NCBI GenBank assembly: GCA_031216915.1
Contig: CM062290.1
Location: 255,795,597-255,859,596 of the forward strand
Direction: 5' to 3'
DNA: 64,000 nt
From: Pictodentalium vernedei
Taxonomy: Eukaryota > Mollusca > Scaphopoda > Dentaliida > Dentaliidae
Numbering within the stretch: position 1 is the first letter of the stretch; every line of letters begins with the position of its first letter. The notes under the pieces are model-generated. The model was not told the DNA's origin. It saw only the letters and a list, made by a program, of their open reading frames with translations, and ran no database searches. This document shows positions 33,201 to 44,340 of the stretch, piece after piece. A program made the translations under genes and the position numbers.

Positions 33201-33468
33201 CACATAGCCAAGCCTGGAAATAAGTCATCTGTCATTTGCAGAATGAGGTCCCCAGAGGGTGAATTTGCAGATGCCATCCCATACCATGGGCCAATTTATC
33301 CTCTGGGTCCCACTTTCTGTTCAAACTTGAGACTTGATTCAGACTGAGGTTCACAGAGGGTAAATTTAGTGATGCTACCCTGCTCTGCAGGGTTGCATCA
33401 CCAAATTCAACCTCTTGGAACCTCATTCTGCAAATGACAGTCTACTTATTTCCAGGCTTGCACATAGC
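33201..33468. mobile_element. 252-bp hAT-like MITE with exact 8-bp target duplication
   Basis: The element 33209-33460 has inverted ends of about 40 bp, CAAGCCTGGAAATAAGTC...GCAGAATGAGGT and its complement. CACATAGC flanks it directly at 33201-33208 and 33461-33468. Eight-base duplications fit hAT, although the CAAGCC ends are not the canonical hAT form. Not coding. Confidence 0.85.
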
Positions 33469-33636
33469 ATAACAGTAGACAAGTTTGCAACAAAATAGAT
33501 GAGGAATTTGATGGAAAGCTTTAAGCTTACGTCGTCTCCCTACATGTAGTTCAAAATAAATTTGAGCCATATGATTTGTGGCAGTAGATGAACTCGTATT
33601 GTACCACCCACGGACTGAGGCCCCAACAGACAACAT

Positions 33637-36600
33637 GGGTGTTTTCACATTAAGGGTTGCTAAATTTGGCCACAGGGGGTGAAAAAATGTTGTCTAGTTT
33701 AAGAATTTTTTCTGGTCATTTCATCAGTAGATATACTGAAGTTCAGAAAAATGAGAATGGCCGGGCATGACGTCGACCTGGTAATGATATTTCAAGGCTC
33801 ATCTGCTGAATTTTTAATTTGAAATTGAATTCTGGACAAACTGTTCCATCAAGGAGTACAGGGGGATAAATATGAACTAATCTCTCATTCAGCATTACAG
33901 ATTCCAACCATGGGTTTCAACAACCGAATAAATACTGAATTCACTGTGGTGTATGGGATTATGGGTGAAAAGTCGCAGTTTTTATCATATTTGGGGAAGA
34001 ATTTGGCCATATCTACCACAAACTTTAAATTTTTTATCATGTTTAAAGTAGCCCAGTTTGAGTTTCCCTTTCCAAAAAGTGGTCAATAGGCAGTCATCAT
34101 TCTCTATTACAAATTTCACAAAGATATAACTACAAACAAAAAAATGATAGAAAGATGAAAAAAGGAGCCGTTTTGAACATTTTCTGTGTCGGAGAGGACA
34201 AAATTTTTAACATTCTTTGACATTGGCCTGAAGCAAAACCTCCACTCTGATTCATAGTTTATTCAAATTTGGCATTAAAATGATGCATGTAACCTGTGTT
34301 CCTGGTTCATTCAACATGACTTTTGTGGAAAAAATAATCAATTTTTAAAAATTATTTCATTATTTTTTTCTCTTCGCAACATTTGTTATCAAATAGCTTG
34401 CAATTATACCCATACAGTGACTGTGGTACAGACTGAATACTTCTCCAATCATTTAGAATGCACTCTGGTTTGATCAACTCCTCCCACAACAAGCGTTAAG
34501 CCTCATTCAATGTTAAATAATGTACTTTTCAGACTTCCCGGAGAGGACATTTTTTTTTAACACCTCACCAGACTTCAGTTTCGGATTGAGTTTAGTTGCA
34601 GCCAGTGCCACTGCATAGTGTACATTCCTTTTGTCAGTAGAAGTAGACTGCTTTGTGAATTCAAGGCTTTTTTTCATGGCTGCTGACAATGATCTTGACA
34701 GGGGTGACTTCATTACCCAAGACTCCACCGAGAACAGCTGCTCGAGATCTAGGACTTTTGGGGAGGTTATTTTCAATCTTCTTCCTGTGTCGTCGAATAG
34801 ACCTGGCAGACAGACTCTGGGAAGCAGTTGATTCAGAGGAGTTCTTGGCATGTGATTTTCTCTCTCTGTCTTGCTTCTTTATGGATGTTTTTTTCTGTTT
34901 ACTTTGTTTCTCTCTGCTCTGTCGAACTTTCTCTCGATGGTATATTCTTCTCTCTTCATCTGTCATGTCCTTGTATTTTTGTTTACATGCAGGCTCTGTT
35001 TCTGGGTCAGGACAAGAACCTGGTCGCTTCTTGGCCCTTTGCTTTTGTTTATTTTCTCTCCATTTAAGTTCAGTTTCTTCATGTTGTTTTTTATTTTTTT
35101 CAGACACTGGTAGATATGTTTTCTTTTTTCTTTCAGCATCTTTCTTAAGATACTTTTCATATCGTTCTGGATATTCTTTCATTTTGTGTCTATAATATGA
35201 TGATGTTCGTCCACCATCCTCATTATCCATTTTTTCCTGAAGCCGGGTTTTCCAAGGGAACTTTACAAGTAACTTTTCCATCATTCAGGCTGATTCAGCT
35301 GTAATAGTTCAAGCAGTTAGTTTTGAGGAAAGTTCTACCTAAATACTCAAGACCAAAGATAATCATAAGCTACAGCTGGAGATTTCTTGAGAGTCCTTTA
35401 TTTTCTTGGCTCTTCCCGACAGTTTAACCTTACCATTGAGTTGTACACAAATGGATAAGCACAAAGCATAGTGTAAAGTTGTAGATAAAATGGGGCATAA
35501 AGTACATACAATGAACTTATCAGTTGAATAACCTCCAATCAAAGCTTAGGATTATTTTTAGTCTTGAGTGTCCAAGTTGATTGATAGTGGCATCATGCAT
35601 ACCAGAGAAGTGTTAATTAAGATATGATTATAAGACAGTGTTAGAATATGGACCACCAATATCTCCCCAATATCTCCAAATTATTGTTATCAGAATTTCA
35701 TAAATTTCCCTCAAAAACCCTGTTTTTTTGTTTTTTGCTTTTTGAATGGAGAGTATTGATGGCCTGTTAGACATGTGCAGTAATAAGCAAGAAGGATATG
35801 AGCAGCTGGATATCTGTTTGTTGCAATCTGGAAAATAAAAAGGGTTGGGAAGCATTACGACACAAAAACCAACAACATGCAGGCACCACAGCAAAAGATG
35901 TTAGTTTCACACATAGAGGATGTTAGATTAAGCAAATTCTACAAGCTAGCTCTGTGAAAACATCATGTATCTCATGCAGCATGCACTATAAGCCTAAAAT
36001 ATACATAAGAAAACCATTCCTTCACCAACTGTCACACTCAAACCCTTTTTTTCACTCATTTTAAATTTGGTTAAAAATGTATGTCCTCTCCGAGAATATA
36101 TTGGCGTAGTATATTAAACCTTCAGATCCCAACTTTAAAACAGTGTTTGACTAATTTCATGGTTACAGTGTTATTCCACGGCTGTTACTCATTCAGTTAG
36201 GCTTTTGGTTGAATTCCCTGAGGGCCAAGACCATAAAAAAAGAAGCATAACATCAGGGCTGAATGTCCATGAAGTTGGAAATGAAGTTGCATTTGGATAA
36301 ATCTAGTTCATCTTTCTGGTTTATGAGTATAAAAGACATATTTGACCTTGCTTTCAATAAAAAAGGTAGAAAACTTACCCCTGAAACTCTTATTAGTGAA
36401 ATGGGTGACATTTGGAGATGAATTCCCGGAGAGGACTTTTTTAACAGAGAAAAATTCTTGTTTTGACTCGGATACATGCCCATTGCCAATTCTTTTTTTA
36501 TTTCCACTTTTGTACTCCCAAGTCCCATACATCATGCAATCAAGAGAGTAAAATTGTGTTTTTTTAGATATGAATAACAACATTCCCGGAAAGGACAGTT

Positions 36601-37175
36601 TTTTACGGAAATTTTTTCAGTTTATTTCATTTGGTTTGCTATTTTTTTTTGCCGCCCAAGAACCATCTAATTTTTTTTCCTTTCATAAATATGGTTCCTG
36701 CAGTCATTTTGGGGTATAGATTGAATCCAATACATTGATGTAAAATCATCCAACAGCCTTCAAAATTTTCTATAGGTTTGAAAAAAACGTTTAACGGAAA
36801 CTGCTTTTTTGCATGTTAATCAATATAACTTTGAGATGAGGAATCCGATTTCCACGAAATTTAAAACAGTTTCACGTGGGATGATTCCTTTTGCAAATAT
36901 TAGACTTTCCTTTTCTTCTGGATGAAAGACAAATGAATTATAATTGTTCAAAAATTGGAGAAAATCGGATGGCCACTCAAAAATGGCCAAATTATGGTCA
37001 TGAGTCACCATTATTCAGAAACTACTAAAGATATTTCAGTGAAATTTGGAGTGAAGAACCTACCCCTAGTACCCTTTCATTTTGTGAAAGTTGGAGTTCC
37101 CCACATGAGTCTAATTTTGGTAAAAGAGCAAACAACCATGCAGGTTTTTTAGCAACCCTCAATGTGAAAACACCC
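33637..37175 (-). mobile_element. 3.5-kb TIR transposon carrying a lysine-rich ORF
   Basis: Ends GGGTGTTTTCACATT-A-AGGGTTGCTAAA and the inverted copy TTTAGCAACCCT-C-AATGTGAAAACACCC (27 of 28 matching) bound 3539 bp. Five GGAGAGGACA-type motifs lie inside, at about 34191, 34541, 36080 (inverted), 36424 and 36590. One gene block is visible (34513-35284, minus). No target duplication was found and no DDE or other transposase signature is evident, so the superfamily is unknown. The remaining 33700-34500 and 35300-37140 have no recognised ORF. Confidence 0.65.
34661..35284 (-). CDS. Lysine/arginine-rich coiled-coil protein, 207 aa, inside the TIR transposon
   Basis: Starts at ATGATG (35284) and ends at 34661. 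Residues 20-150 are extremely charged (SSYYRHKMKEYPERYEKYL, then KYKDMTDEERRIYHREKVRQ) with regular Lys/Arg/Glu spacing predicting long helices or coiled coil. A Ser-rich segment follows, then ARSIRRHRKKIENNLPKSPR, a basic NxLPxSPR block. From memory this pattern (charged RxxYRxK repeats, then an LPxSPRKR block) recurs in large families of uncharacterised invertebrate proteins, probably transposon-encoded. An overlapping frame 34513-34851 of 112 aa continues leftwards and may be its continuation after a frameshift. Function unknown; nucleic-acid binding is plausible from charge alone. Confidence 0.55.
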   Translation of the reverse strand: MMEKLLVKFPWKTRLQEKMDNEDGGRTSSYYRHKMKEYPERYEKYLKKDAERKKKTYLPVSEKNKKQHEETELKWRENKQKQRAKKRPGSCPDPETEPACKQKYKDMTDEERRIYHREKVRQSREKQSKQKKTSIKKQDRERKSHAKNSSESTASQSLSARSIRRHRKKIENNLPKSPRSRAAVLGGVLGNEVTPVKIIVSSHEKKP

Positions 37176-38040
37176 ACCTGATAGAATCAATCAAAGTCAC
37201 AGCACCAGCAATAGCCCTTTGCAAAAACTCAACCAGAATGCCACTCAAACCAACCCAACACAAAACAGGTGCGACGGCTGTGGAAGACATCCAAGTTGGC
37301 CAAAGGAGCACCGGTCCCTGGGCGACGATATTTTCAAATGTTTAAACTCTGTAAGCAGATATATGGGGAACAAAATGGAAGAGAAGAAGAAAGTGAAGGC
37401 AAAAGGGAGGTACATATAAGAAGGTTGGTAAGCCAGTCCGAACATGAGTTTTCATACCTTTAAAACACTTTTGTGGAAGCAGCTCTCAAACACAATGTTG
37501 GGAAGAAGTTTATATCAGGGCAATGTGCGTGGTGAGCACTCATTGTTGAGATGGAGAAGACTCATCTTTTTCATGGAATACATTTGATAATCTTAATGTG
37601 GTTATTTTATCGTTCAGTGGAATCACTTGCTCAATAAAATAAAATCATGTACTGCACTAAAGATAAGGTGATTCTAGGCATTACTTAAAAATTCAGAGCA
37701 AAAAAGTAAAGCAAATGCGTCTTTTGCAAATGGGAGGTGGCTGATCATGTCGTTTTGAATATGTGAAAAGATTGGACAATATAATAAAACAACCATATTT
37801 GTGAGGTTTTATTTTCCTAAATATTGTTTATTTTTTTAAAAATTCATTTGATGTTTTCAAAATTAAACAGTTGTTTCGGGTAAAGAGTTAACATGTGTTA
37901 TCAGTATACAGCAAGGGTTCAACCATGGTGGTCCCATGGGATCCTGGGACACACATAGCAGGTACGGATTCTTGCAACCATTTTTACGAGAATCCAAATG
38001 GATTATCCCAAATTTAGATGAAATATCAACCTTTCATTTA
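37176..38040. other. Gene-free stretch with repeat fragments
   Basis: Small open frames at 37219-37463 have no motif. At 37790-37960 there is a diverged copy of the 31170-31340 repeat (GTTAACATGTGTTATCAGTATACA, GTTCAACCATGGTGG). Confidence 0.45.
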
Positions 38041-38150
38041 ACCCTTTAACCAAAGCAGACGATATCAAAATTTATTATTTTAAATTTTTCAAAAAATTTC
38101 AACAAAACCATATCATGTGACCCTTCAATGGAATGAGCTTGATGGTCATA
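38041..38150. repeat. Half copy of the CTTTAACCC foldback family
   Basis: TTTAACCCTTTAACCAAAGC, AACAAAACCATATCATGTGACC and GGAATGAGCT match the left half of 28985-29217; the right half is missing. Confidence 0.6.
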
Positions 38151-38544
38151 GTAACTTGTCTTCCACGATGCACCTTGTGCCACCATTACATGTACATATT
38201 CTCATTGTAAATGCTACATTGAGTGGTGTGTCCTTGGTGGGATACGTTTAAACTTAAGAAAAAATATCCCCCAAAATGGCCATTTACTGTTAGAAATATT
38301 GAGTTATGTTAGGGTCCTGCGAATATTTGATTTGATATCGATACCATAAACCTACATACCAAATCAGTCTCAAAATTTGATTTTTTCGAATCTCTCGTAC
38401 TAACTTCAATTTGTTACATTTCCACCAAAAATTGGATAAAGTTTGTATCAGACAGTTCATTCATGTAGGCTCAACTCATATTTAATTGAGTAATTGACAA
38501 TGGTTAATTATAAGGTACGTAGTGAATTTTGCCCAGAACATTAT

Positions 38545-38635
38545 CCATAGTTTTAGTTTTTGAGGGCTTAACTTGTTACAATTCACGTTCTTAAGAACGT
38601 GAATAGTAACAAATTAAGCCTTCAAAAGCTAAAAG
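38545..38635. repeat. Foldback around an ACGTTCTTAAGAACGT palindrome
   Basis: TTTTAG...GGCTTAACTTGTTAC-AATTCACGTTCTTAAGAACGTGAAT-AGTAACAAATTAAGCC...CTAAAA is an almost perfect 90-bp inverted repeat with essentially no loop. Confidence 0.75.
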
Positions 38636-38639
38636 TATG

Positions 38640-38935
38640 GATTTATTTATTTATTACAGTTTAAAGACACATTAGCAGCCAAGGTCATATCATGTCGGTG
38701 ACAGCTATACAGGTGGAGGAAGCCGGAGTACCCGGAGAGAACCACCGAGCAACGACAGGCAACTGCCAGCTCCCCAACATTGTAACTCCGCACTGCAACA
38801 CAGGCAGGGTTAGATTGGTTGAAGACAAGTGCACCATCGGCGTGCAGTATGCCTTAGTACATGACATCATCAAGCCCCCATGTGGACAATCGGGGTGAAG
38901 TGCCTTGCCCAAGGACACAATGTGGGAGTCTGAAT
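38640..38935 (-). mobile_element. Second copy of the tRNA-derived SINE, head truncated
   Basis: It shares GGTGGAGGAAGCCGGAGTAC, CACAGGCAGGGTTAGATTGG and GGTGAAGTGxCTTGCCCAAG with 32437-32813 in the same orientation, but lacks most of the tRNA-like B-box end. A TTTATTTATTGGTGTTTAAG tail word also recurs at about 38995, where a third fragment may start. Confidence 0.75.
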
Positions 38936-39659
38936 CGATCGCTCAAACTATGGATAATAGGCCTACCAGTTTCAGCAACAGTACTACCGAGAATATTTAT
39001 TTATTGGTGTTTAAGGTGTCATGTCAGACTACATGTATAAGGGTCATCTCAGTGTTCCGTAACTTCCGTTTGGTGCAACTTGTCTATTAACATTTGATTC
39101 GAGATTCAATATTGATATCAGAGACATGATTTGATTTAAGAGGTCATAAATGGATACACCTAAACTGACCTCCAAACAAATCAGCTTCCAACATTTGTGC
39201 TGGAATCGGCCCCCATCTCAGTCAAACTACCCTCCACAATTTCACATGAACTGCCCCCTCACACTTTCATCCAAAGTTGACTTTATAAACATAAAATGGG
39301 TATCTGATGTATTGAACAAGACAAATGATTGAATTTATTTGCGAGTTTCTAGGTATTGTTAGTTATGTAAACAAGCGGCCTCATGGGGCCAGCCTGCAGC
39401 GCTCACCTTGAACAGAACACAATCTAAACAGAGTCCAAGAATGAATCTACATTAAGCATTTCTCCATAGGATACATTGTCAATCCTTGAGCCCCTCAGGA
39501 GTGACAAAAATAGTCCAAGCAACTTGCCATTTCTCCAGTTGATCATAATATAAAATGTGGAGCTCCACTATGAAGCCCCTTGATACAACCTATGTGGATT
39601 AATCTTAGTTACACACCTCTAGAGGGTACTGAATACAAAATTTCTACTTCTTCAGCTAC
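38936..39659. other. Gene-free stretch
   Basis: No coding, RNA or repeat boundary is seen apart from the SINE-tail-like word near 38995-39020. Confidence 0.4.
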
Positions 39660-40000
39660 ATGACCAATTCTGGCTCCCATAGGGAGCCCAAATATTAACC
39701 CAGGCACTTGATTTGAACAAATTTGAATCTAACCTCCCTAGAGATGTTGTATACCAAATATGAAAGCATTCTGACTGGTGGATCTGAAGAAGAAAATTTT
39801 TAAAGAAATTTCCTCATATTGCACTAAGTTAAAATTTGGGCTACCATAGTGAGCCCAAATATATACCTAGGGTTCTGATTTGAACAAATTTGAATTTGAC
39901 ACTCCCCCCTCCCCCACCCACTTCTAGAGATGTTGTATACCAAATATGAAAGCATTCTGACTGGTGGATCTGAAGAAAAAGATTTTTAAAAATAGGCCGA
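39660..40000. repeat. Tandem units of the 'gagcccaaat' repeat
   Basis: Two units of about 190 bp (TGGCTCCCATAGGGAGCCCAAA at 39669 and GGGCTACCATAGTGAGCCC at 39838), each with TTTGAACAAATTTGAATCT, AGAGATGTTGTATACCAAAT and GATCTGAAGAAG. The C-rich site (39900-39920) is short here and not expanded. Confidence 0.7.
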
Positions 40001-42028
40001 TGAAATTGTCAGATGTGTACCCATACGCGCAACTAGTAGAAAGCTGCATGACGGAGGGCCACCACGGATACTGACATTATGTACACCATACAAGGTATGG
40101 GTACATATAGAAATGGATTGGAGGAGTGTCTAATTTGATGGATAAAGGGTTAATATCTGTGGATCAAATTATCAGATTTACATAAAAAACTATACAGCAC
40201 AGCACAGCAGTGACCTGAATAAATATATAAAGTAACATGACAATCGGACTGATATTTTTTGAGTTATCTCATGCCAAAGGGATTGGAGGAATTTTCAATT
40301 TGAAGGATAAAGGGTTAATATCTCCGGATCAAATTATAAGATTAACACCAAAAACTATACAGCTCAGCACATCAGTAACCTGAACACAATTATAAAGTAA
40401 CTTGACAATCCAAGCAACATTTTTCAAGTTATCAAATGCCAAAGGGATTGGAGGAATTTTCAATTTGAAGGATAAAGGGTTAATATCTCAGGATTAAAAT
40501 AACAGATTTACACCAAAAACTATACAGCTCAGTACATCAGTAACCTGAACACAAATATAAAGTAACTTGACAATCCAAGCAATATTTTTCAAGTTATCGA
40601 ATGCCAAAGGGATTGGAGGAATTTTCAATTTGAAGTATAAAGGGTTAATATCTCAGGATTAAACTATCAGATTTACACCAAAAACTATACAGCTCGGCAC
40701 ATCAGTAACCTGAACACAAATATAAAGTAACTTGACAATCCAAGCAATATTTTTCAAGTTATCGAATGCCAATGGGCTTGGAGGAATTTTCAATTTGAAG
40801 GATAAAGGGTTAATATCTCAGGATCAAAATAACAGATTTACACCAAAAACTATACAGCTCGGCACATCAGCAACCTGAACAAAAATATAAAGTAACTTGA
40901 CAATCCAAGCAATATTTTTCAAGTTATCGAATGCCAAAGGGATTGGAGGAATTTTCAATTTGAAGGATAAAGGGTTAATATCTCAGGATCAAATCATCAG
41001 ATTTACACCAAAAACTATACAGCTCGGCACATCAGTAACCTGAACACAAATATAAAGTAACTTGACAATTCAAGCAATATTTTTCAAGTTATCGAATGCC
41101 AAAGGGATTGGAGGAATTTTCAATTTGAAGGATAAAGGGTTAATATCTCAGGATCAAATCATCAGATTTACACCAAAAACTATACAGCTCGGCACATCAG
41201 TAACCTGAACACAAATATAAAGTAACTAGACAATTCAAGCAATATTTTTCAAGTTATGGAATGCCAAAGGGATTGGAGGAATTTTCAACTTGAAGGATAA
41301 AGGGTTAATATCTCAGGATCAAATTATCCAATTTACACCAAAACTAAACAGCTCGACACATCAGTAACCTGAACACAAATATAAAGTAACTTGGCAATCC
41401 AAGCAATATTTTTCAAGTTATCGAATGCCAAAGGGATTATTTGAAGGATAAAGGGTTAATATCTCAGGATTAAATTATCAGATTTACACCAAAAACTTTC
41501 CAGCTCGGCACATCAGTAACCTGAACACAAATATAAAGTAACTTGACAATCCAAGCAATATTTTTCAAGTTATCGAATGCCAAACGGATTGGACAAATTT
41601 TCAATTTGAAGTATAAAGGGTTAATATCTCAGGATCAAAATAACAGATTTACACCAAAAACTATACAGCTCAGCACATCAGTAACCTGAACACAAATATA
41701 AAGTAACCAGACAATCCAAGCAATATTTTTCAAGTTATCGAATGCCAAAGGGATTGGAGGAATTTTCAATTTGAAGGATAAAGGGTTAATATCTCAGGAT
41801 CAAATCATCCGATTTACACCAAAAACTATACAGCTCGGCACATCAGTAACCTGAACACAAATATAAAGTAACTTGACAATCCAAGCAATATTTTTCAAGT
41901 TATCGAATGCCAAAGAAATGGATACAGATGCCGGACAGACAGACGGACGGACAAAGGATGGACGAGCGACAGATGGTCACCCCAGATGCCGGCATTATGT
42001 GTACCATACATAGTATGGGTACACATAA
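40001..42028 (+). mobile_element. Helitron-like element with 165-bp satellite core
   Basis: Starts TGAAATTGTCAGATGTGTAC, the same TGAAATTGTCA as 23951-25245, and ends after a GACAGACGGACGGAC tract with TGTGTACC...GGGTACACATAAAA. The 5' ATGTGTACCCATAC complements the 3' GTATGGGTACACAT. It sits in a 'gagcccaaat' unit (left GATTTTTAAAAA, right ATATTGCACTAAG). Between the ends lies the 165-bp array. No coding. Confidence 0.62.
40120..41925. repeat. 165-bp tandem satellite, 11 copies
   Basis: GGGTTAATATCT occurs at 40147, 40312, 40477, 40642, 40807, 40972, 41137, 41302, 41453, 41618 and 41783: all spacings are 165 except one of 151 (a 14-bp loss near 41439). Units share GATTGGAGGAATTTTCAATT, TTACACCAAAAACTATACAG, CATCAGTAACCTGAACACAA and TTTTTCAAGTTATCGAATGC at over 90 percent by eye. 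Confidence 0.92.
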
Positions 42029-42116
42029 AAATTATCCCCCATATTGCACTAAGTTAAAATTTAAATATTAACCTAGGGACTTGGTTTGAAAAATCTTGAA
42101 TCTGATCCTCATAACA

Positions 42117-43396
42117 TAATAATAATATAACACTTCGACCGGCCGCTGATTTGTCATGGTTCTCGTATGAGAAGGCCTTGGTTACCCATGTTCTACCAAC
42201 TGCCTCCCTATACCCGCGCTTCTTCTCTCCTACCAATACTCGGATACGAACTGCTTGATGACATCCCTTGCCCCATTCTTCCCAATCTCTTCGATTAGTG
42301 TATTAACCCTCTCCTTCGAGTCGCCCCCCTAACCACATGTCCTTCATTCTCCCATCCCACTTCCCCATTATACTCCGCATGAACCTTGTTCTTTTAGACT
42401 GATATTTTGGGCATTCTATAAGAAAGCGTTCCAGGGTCTCCACCACGCCCAAGTTACACATCTGGCACTCCTTTTCACTGTTTTTCCCAATTTTTCCCCC
42501 CAGTTCCAGGGACCGCGACCTCAGCTTGAACAACAAAGACCCCCCCAAAGGTGCCATCAAGGTACTCTTCAAAACCAGGCTTCTCTTTATCACGCAGGCC
42601 ACCCAAAGATCTCTTTGATTTGACCCCCTCTCGCCAATTACGGTTACAATCCTCCATGACCCTTTCTCTGACAATCTTTTTGCCCTGGTTTGCCCCAACG
42701 TCAAGGTCCGAGATCTCCAATGAGTAGTTTTCTACTAGCTCCCTCACTTGGACCATCCACCCCGTCTTGATATTTGAGTTGAAAATTTTCAGGAACATTA
42801 CTTTACACCATCGGAATCGGGGAGATTTACCAAATATTTAAGATAACTGAGTTTCAATAGGTCTATCCTGTCCTTGATCCTCATCCACCCAAGCTCACCC
42901 CTGATCGCTTCTAGCGCTGCGGCATTACTCGAGCCTGTTATCCGTCGGCCTGCATCATTCTGCAGGATTTCCAAGCTCTTAACAACTGTGTGGTTTAGGG
43001 GTACAACTTCCGTACCGTATGTTATACTTGGCAGACCCACCATTTCCCAAATAGTTTTCCCCACGAAAACCTTATTGAAACTGTTTCTCCCTATAAGTTT
43101 CATTTGGTTAAGGATTTGCTTCCCCTTCAGAATCAATTTATTTGTGTGGTTTCGGTGGATGCCTCTGCCTGTGATGTTTATATTTACCCCCAGGTACTCA
43201 TATTCACTAGTCTCTCCTACACTAAGAAGTCTACTGCTACCTTCCGGAATGCAGAACTCCCCCACTCTCCACCTTCGAGTGAGGTCCACTTTGCGGCCCA
43301 CGGGTATAACTTTGCTCTTGCTTTGTTTGCTAACAGCAGTAGTATTTTCTTTATAATATTTACATGCTTTCACCGATTATAATTAGACATACTAAG
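42117..43396 (-). pseudogene. 5'-truncated LINE (non-LTR retrotransposon) with 7-bp target duplication
   Basis: Minus-strand frames carry the post-catalytic part of a LINE RT: KVIPVGRKVDLTRRWRVGE, YEYLGVNINITGRG, KTIWEMVGLPSITYGTEVVP and LEILQNDAGRRITGSS (43373-42798). A further frame ends in a CQMCNLGVVETLERFLIECP zinc-knuckle-like motif (C-x2-C, then Cys) near 42430-42475. CATAACA at 42110-42116 and 43397-43403 flanks it, and the 3' end has an ATTATTATT tail, so it looks inserted by target-primed reverse transcription. Catalytic FADD is missing through 5' truncation; frameshifts are present. The relative at 61450-64000 is longer. Confidence 0.85.
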
Positions 43397-43403
43397 CATA
43401 ACA

Positions 43404-44340
43404 ATGATGTACATGTATACCAAACATTAAAAGATTCTGACTGGTGGTTCTGAAGAAGATTTTTAAAGAATATTCCCCATATTGCCCTAAGTTTAAAATT
43501 CGGACTTGTGTATTGAGTCAAAATATGAACCAATGGGCTTCATTTTAACAAATTTGTATCTGCCCCCACGAATGCTGTATACCAAACATCAAAAGATTCT
43601 GACCATTGGTTCTGGAGAAAAGATTTAAAATTTTTGCAAATATGCTGACTCAGCATTTTTTATATCCCCCCCCCCCCCCTCCCTTACAGAACACCCTTAC
43701 ATAACCGATAGCAGTTTTTTTAGCGGTCAAATCTACTGGTCCTAAGGATGCTTCATACCAAATAACAGTTCACTGTTCCGTGTGGTTTGGGAAATATGGG
43801 CATTTGAAAAAATTTCTATTTTTAGCTCCTGGGATTCCCATGGGGATGCGGGAATTTTTCTTTTGCACGAGTCAACTACTTATGACCCAAAAATACCACA
43901 TACCAAATTTGGTTCAAATCGGACCATCGGTTCAGAAAACAGAAATTTTGGGCAGGGCCAAAAATCTTACCCCTCCCATTACAAAGCCAAATATTGCTCC
44001 ACAAACTTTGTTTGAACAAATTTGATTCTACACCTCAAAAGGAAGCTCCATAACAAATATCAAGTCATTGTACCCACTGGTTCATGAGAAGAAGATTTTA
44101 AAAATATTTTGGAGCATTTTCCTCCACCCCTTCCCTATGGGGCTGGGTTACTGTATTCGGGGTATGCTGAGTTGAACAAAAATGCAATGCCCCTTTGGGA
44201 CCACCACTCACACAAACTTTCACTTGAATTGACCCAGTGGTTTTGGAGAAGACCAAAACATGATGCTGACGGACGCCATGCAACAGACGAATAGCGATCA
44301 GATCAGCTCAGCTAGGCTTTGTCATGGTGAGATAAAAAAT
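43404..44340. repeat. Repeat units with 3' hairpin, interrupted upstream by the LINE
   Basis: Continues the 'gagcccaaat'-like units split by the LINE (TATACCAAACATxAAAAGATTCTGACTGG at 43418 and 43580). A C run lies at about 43666-43679. It ends with GACGGACGCCATGC and AGCTCAGCTAGGCTTTGTCA near 44270-44330, reminiscent of the Helitron-like 3' ends. No gene. Confidence 0.5.

Noticed and set aside
34689-35195. Cys/Phe-rich plus-strand ORFs resembling membrane proteins
   Set aside because: They are the antisense of the lysine-rich ORF (Lys/Glu codons read as Phe/Leu/Ser) and have no independent support.
40120-41925. CRISPR-like array
   Set aside because: The whole 165-bp unit repeats with no unique spacers, and the context is animal DNA with transposon ends.
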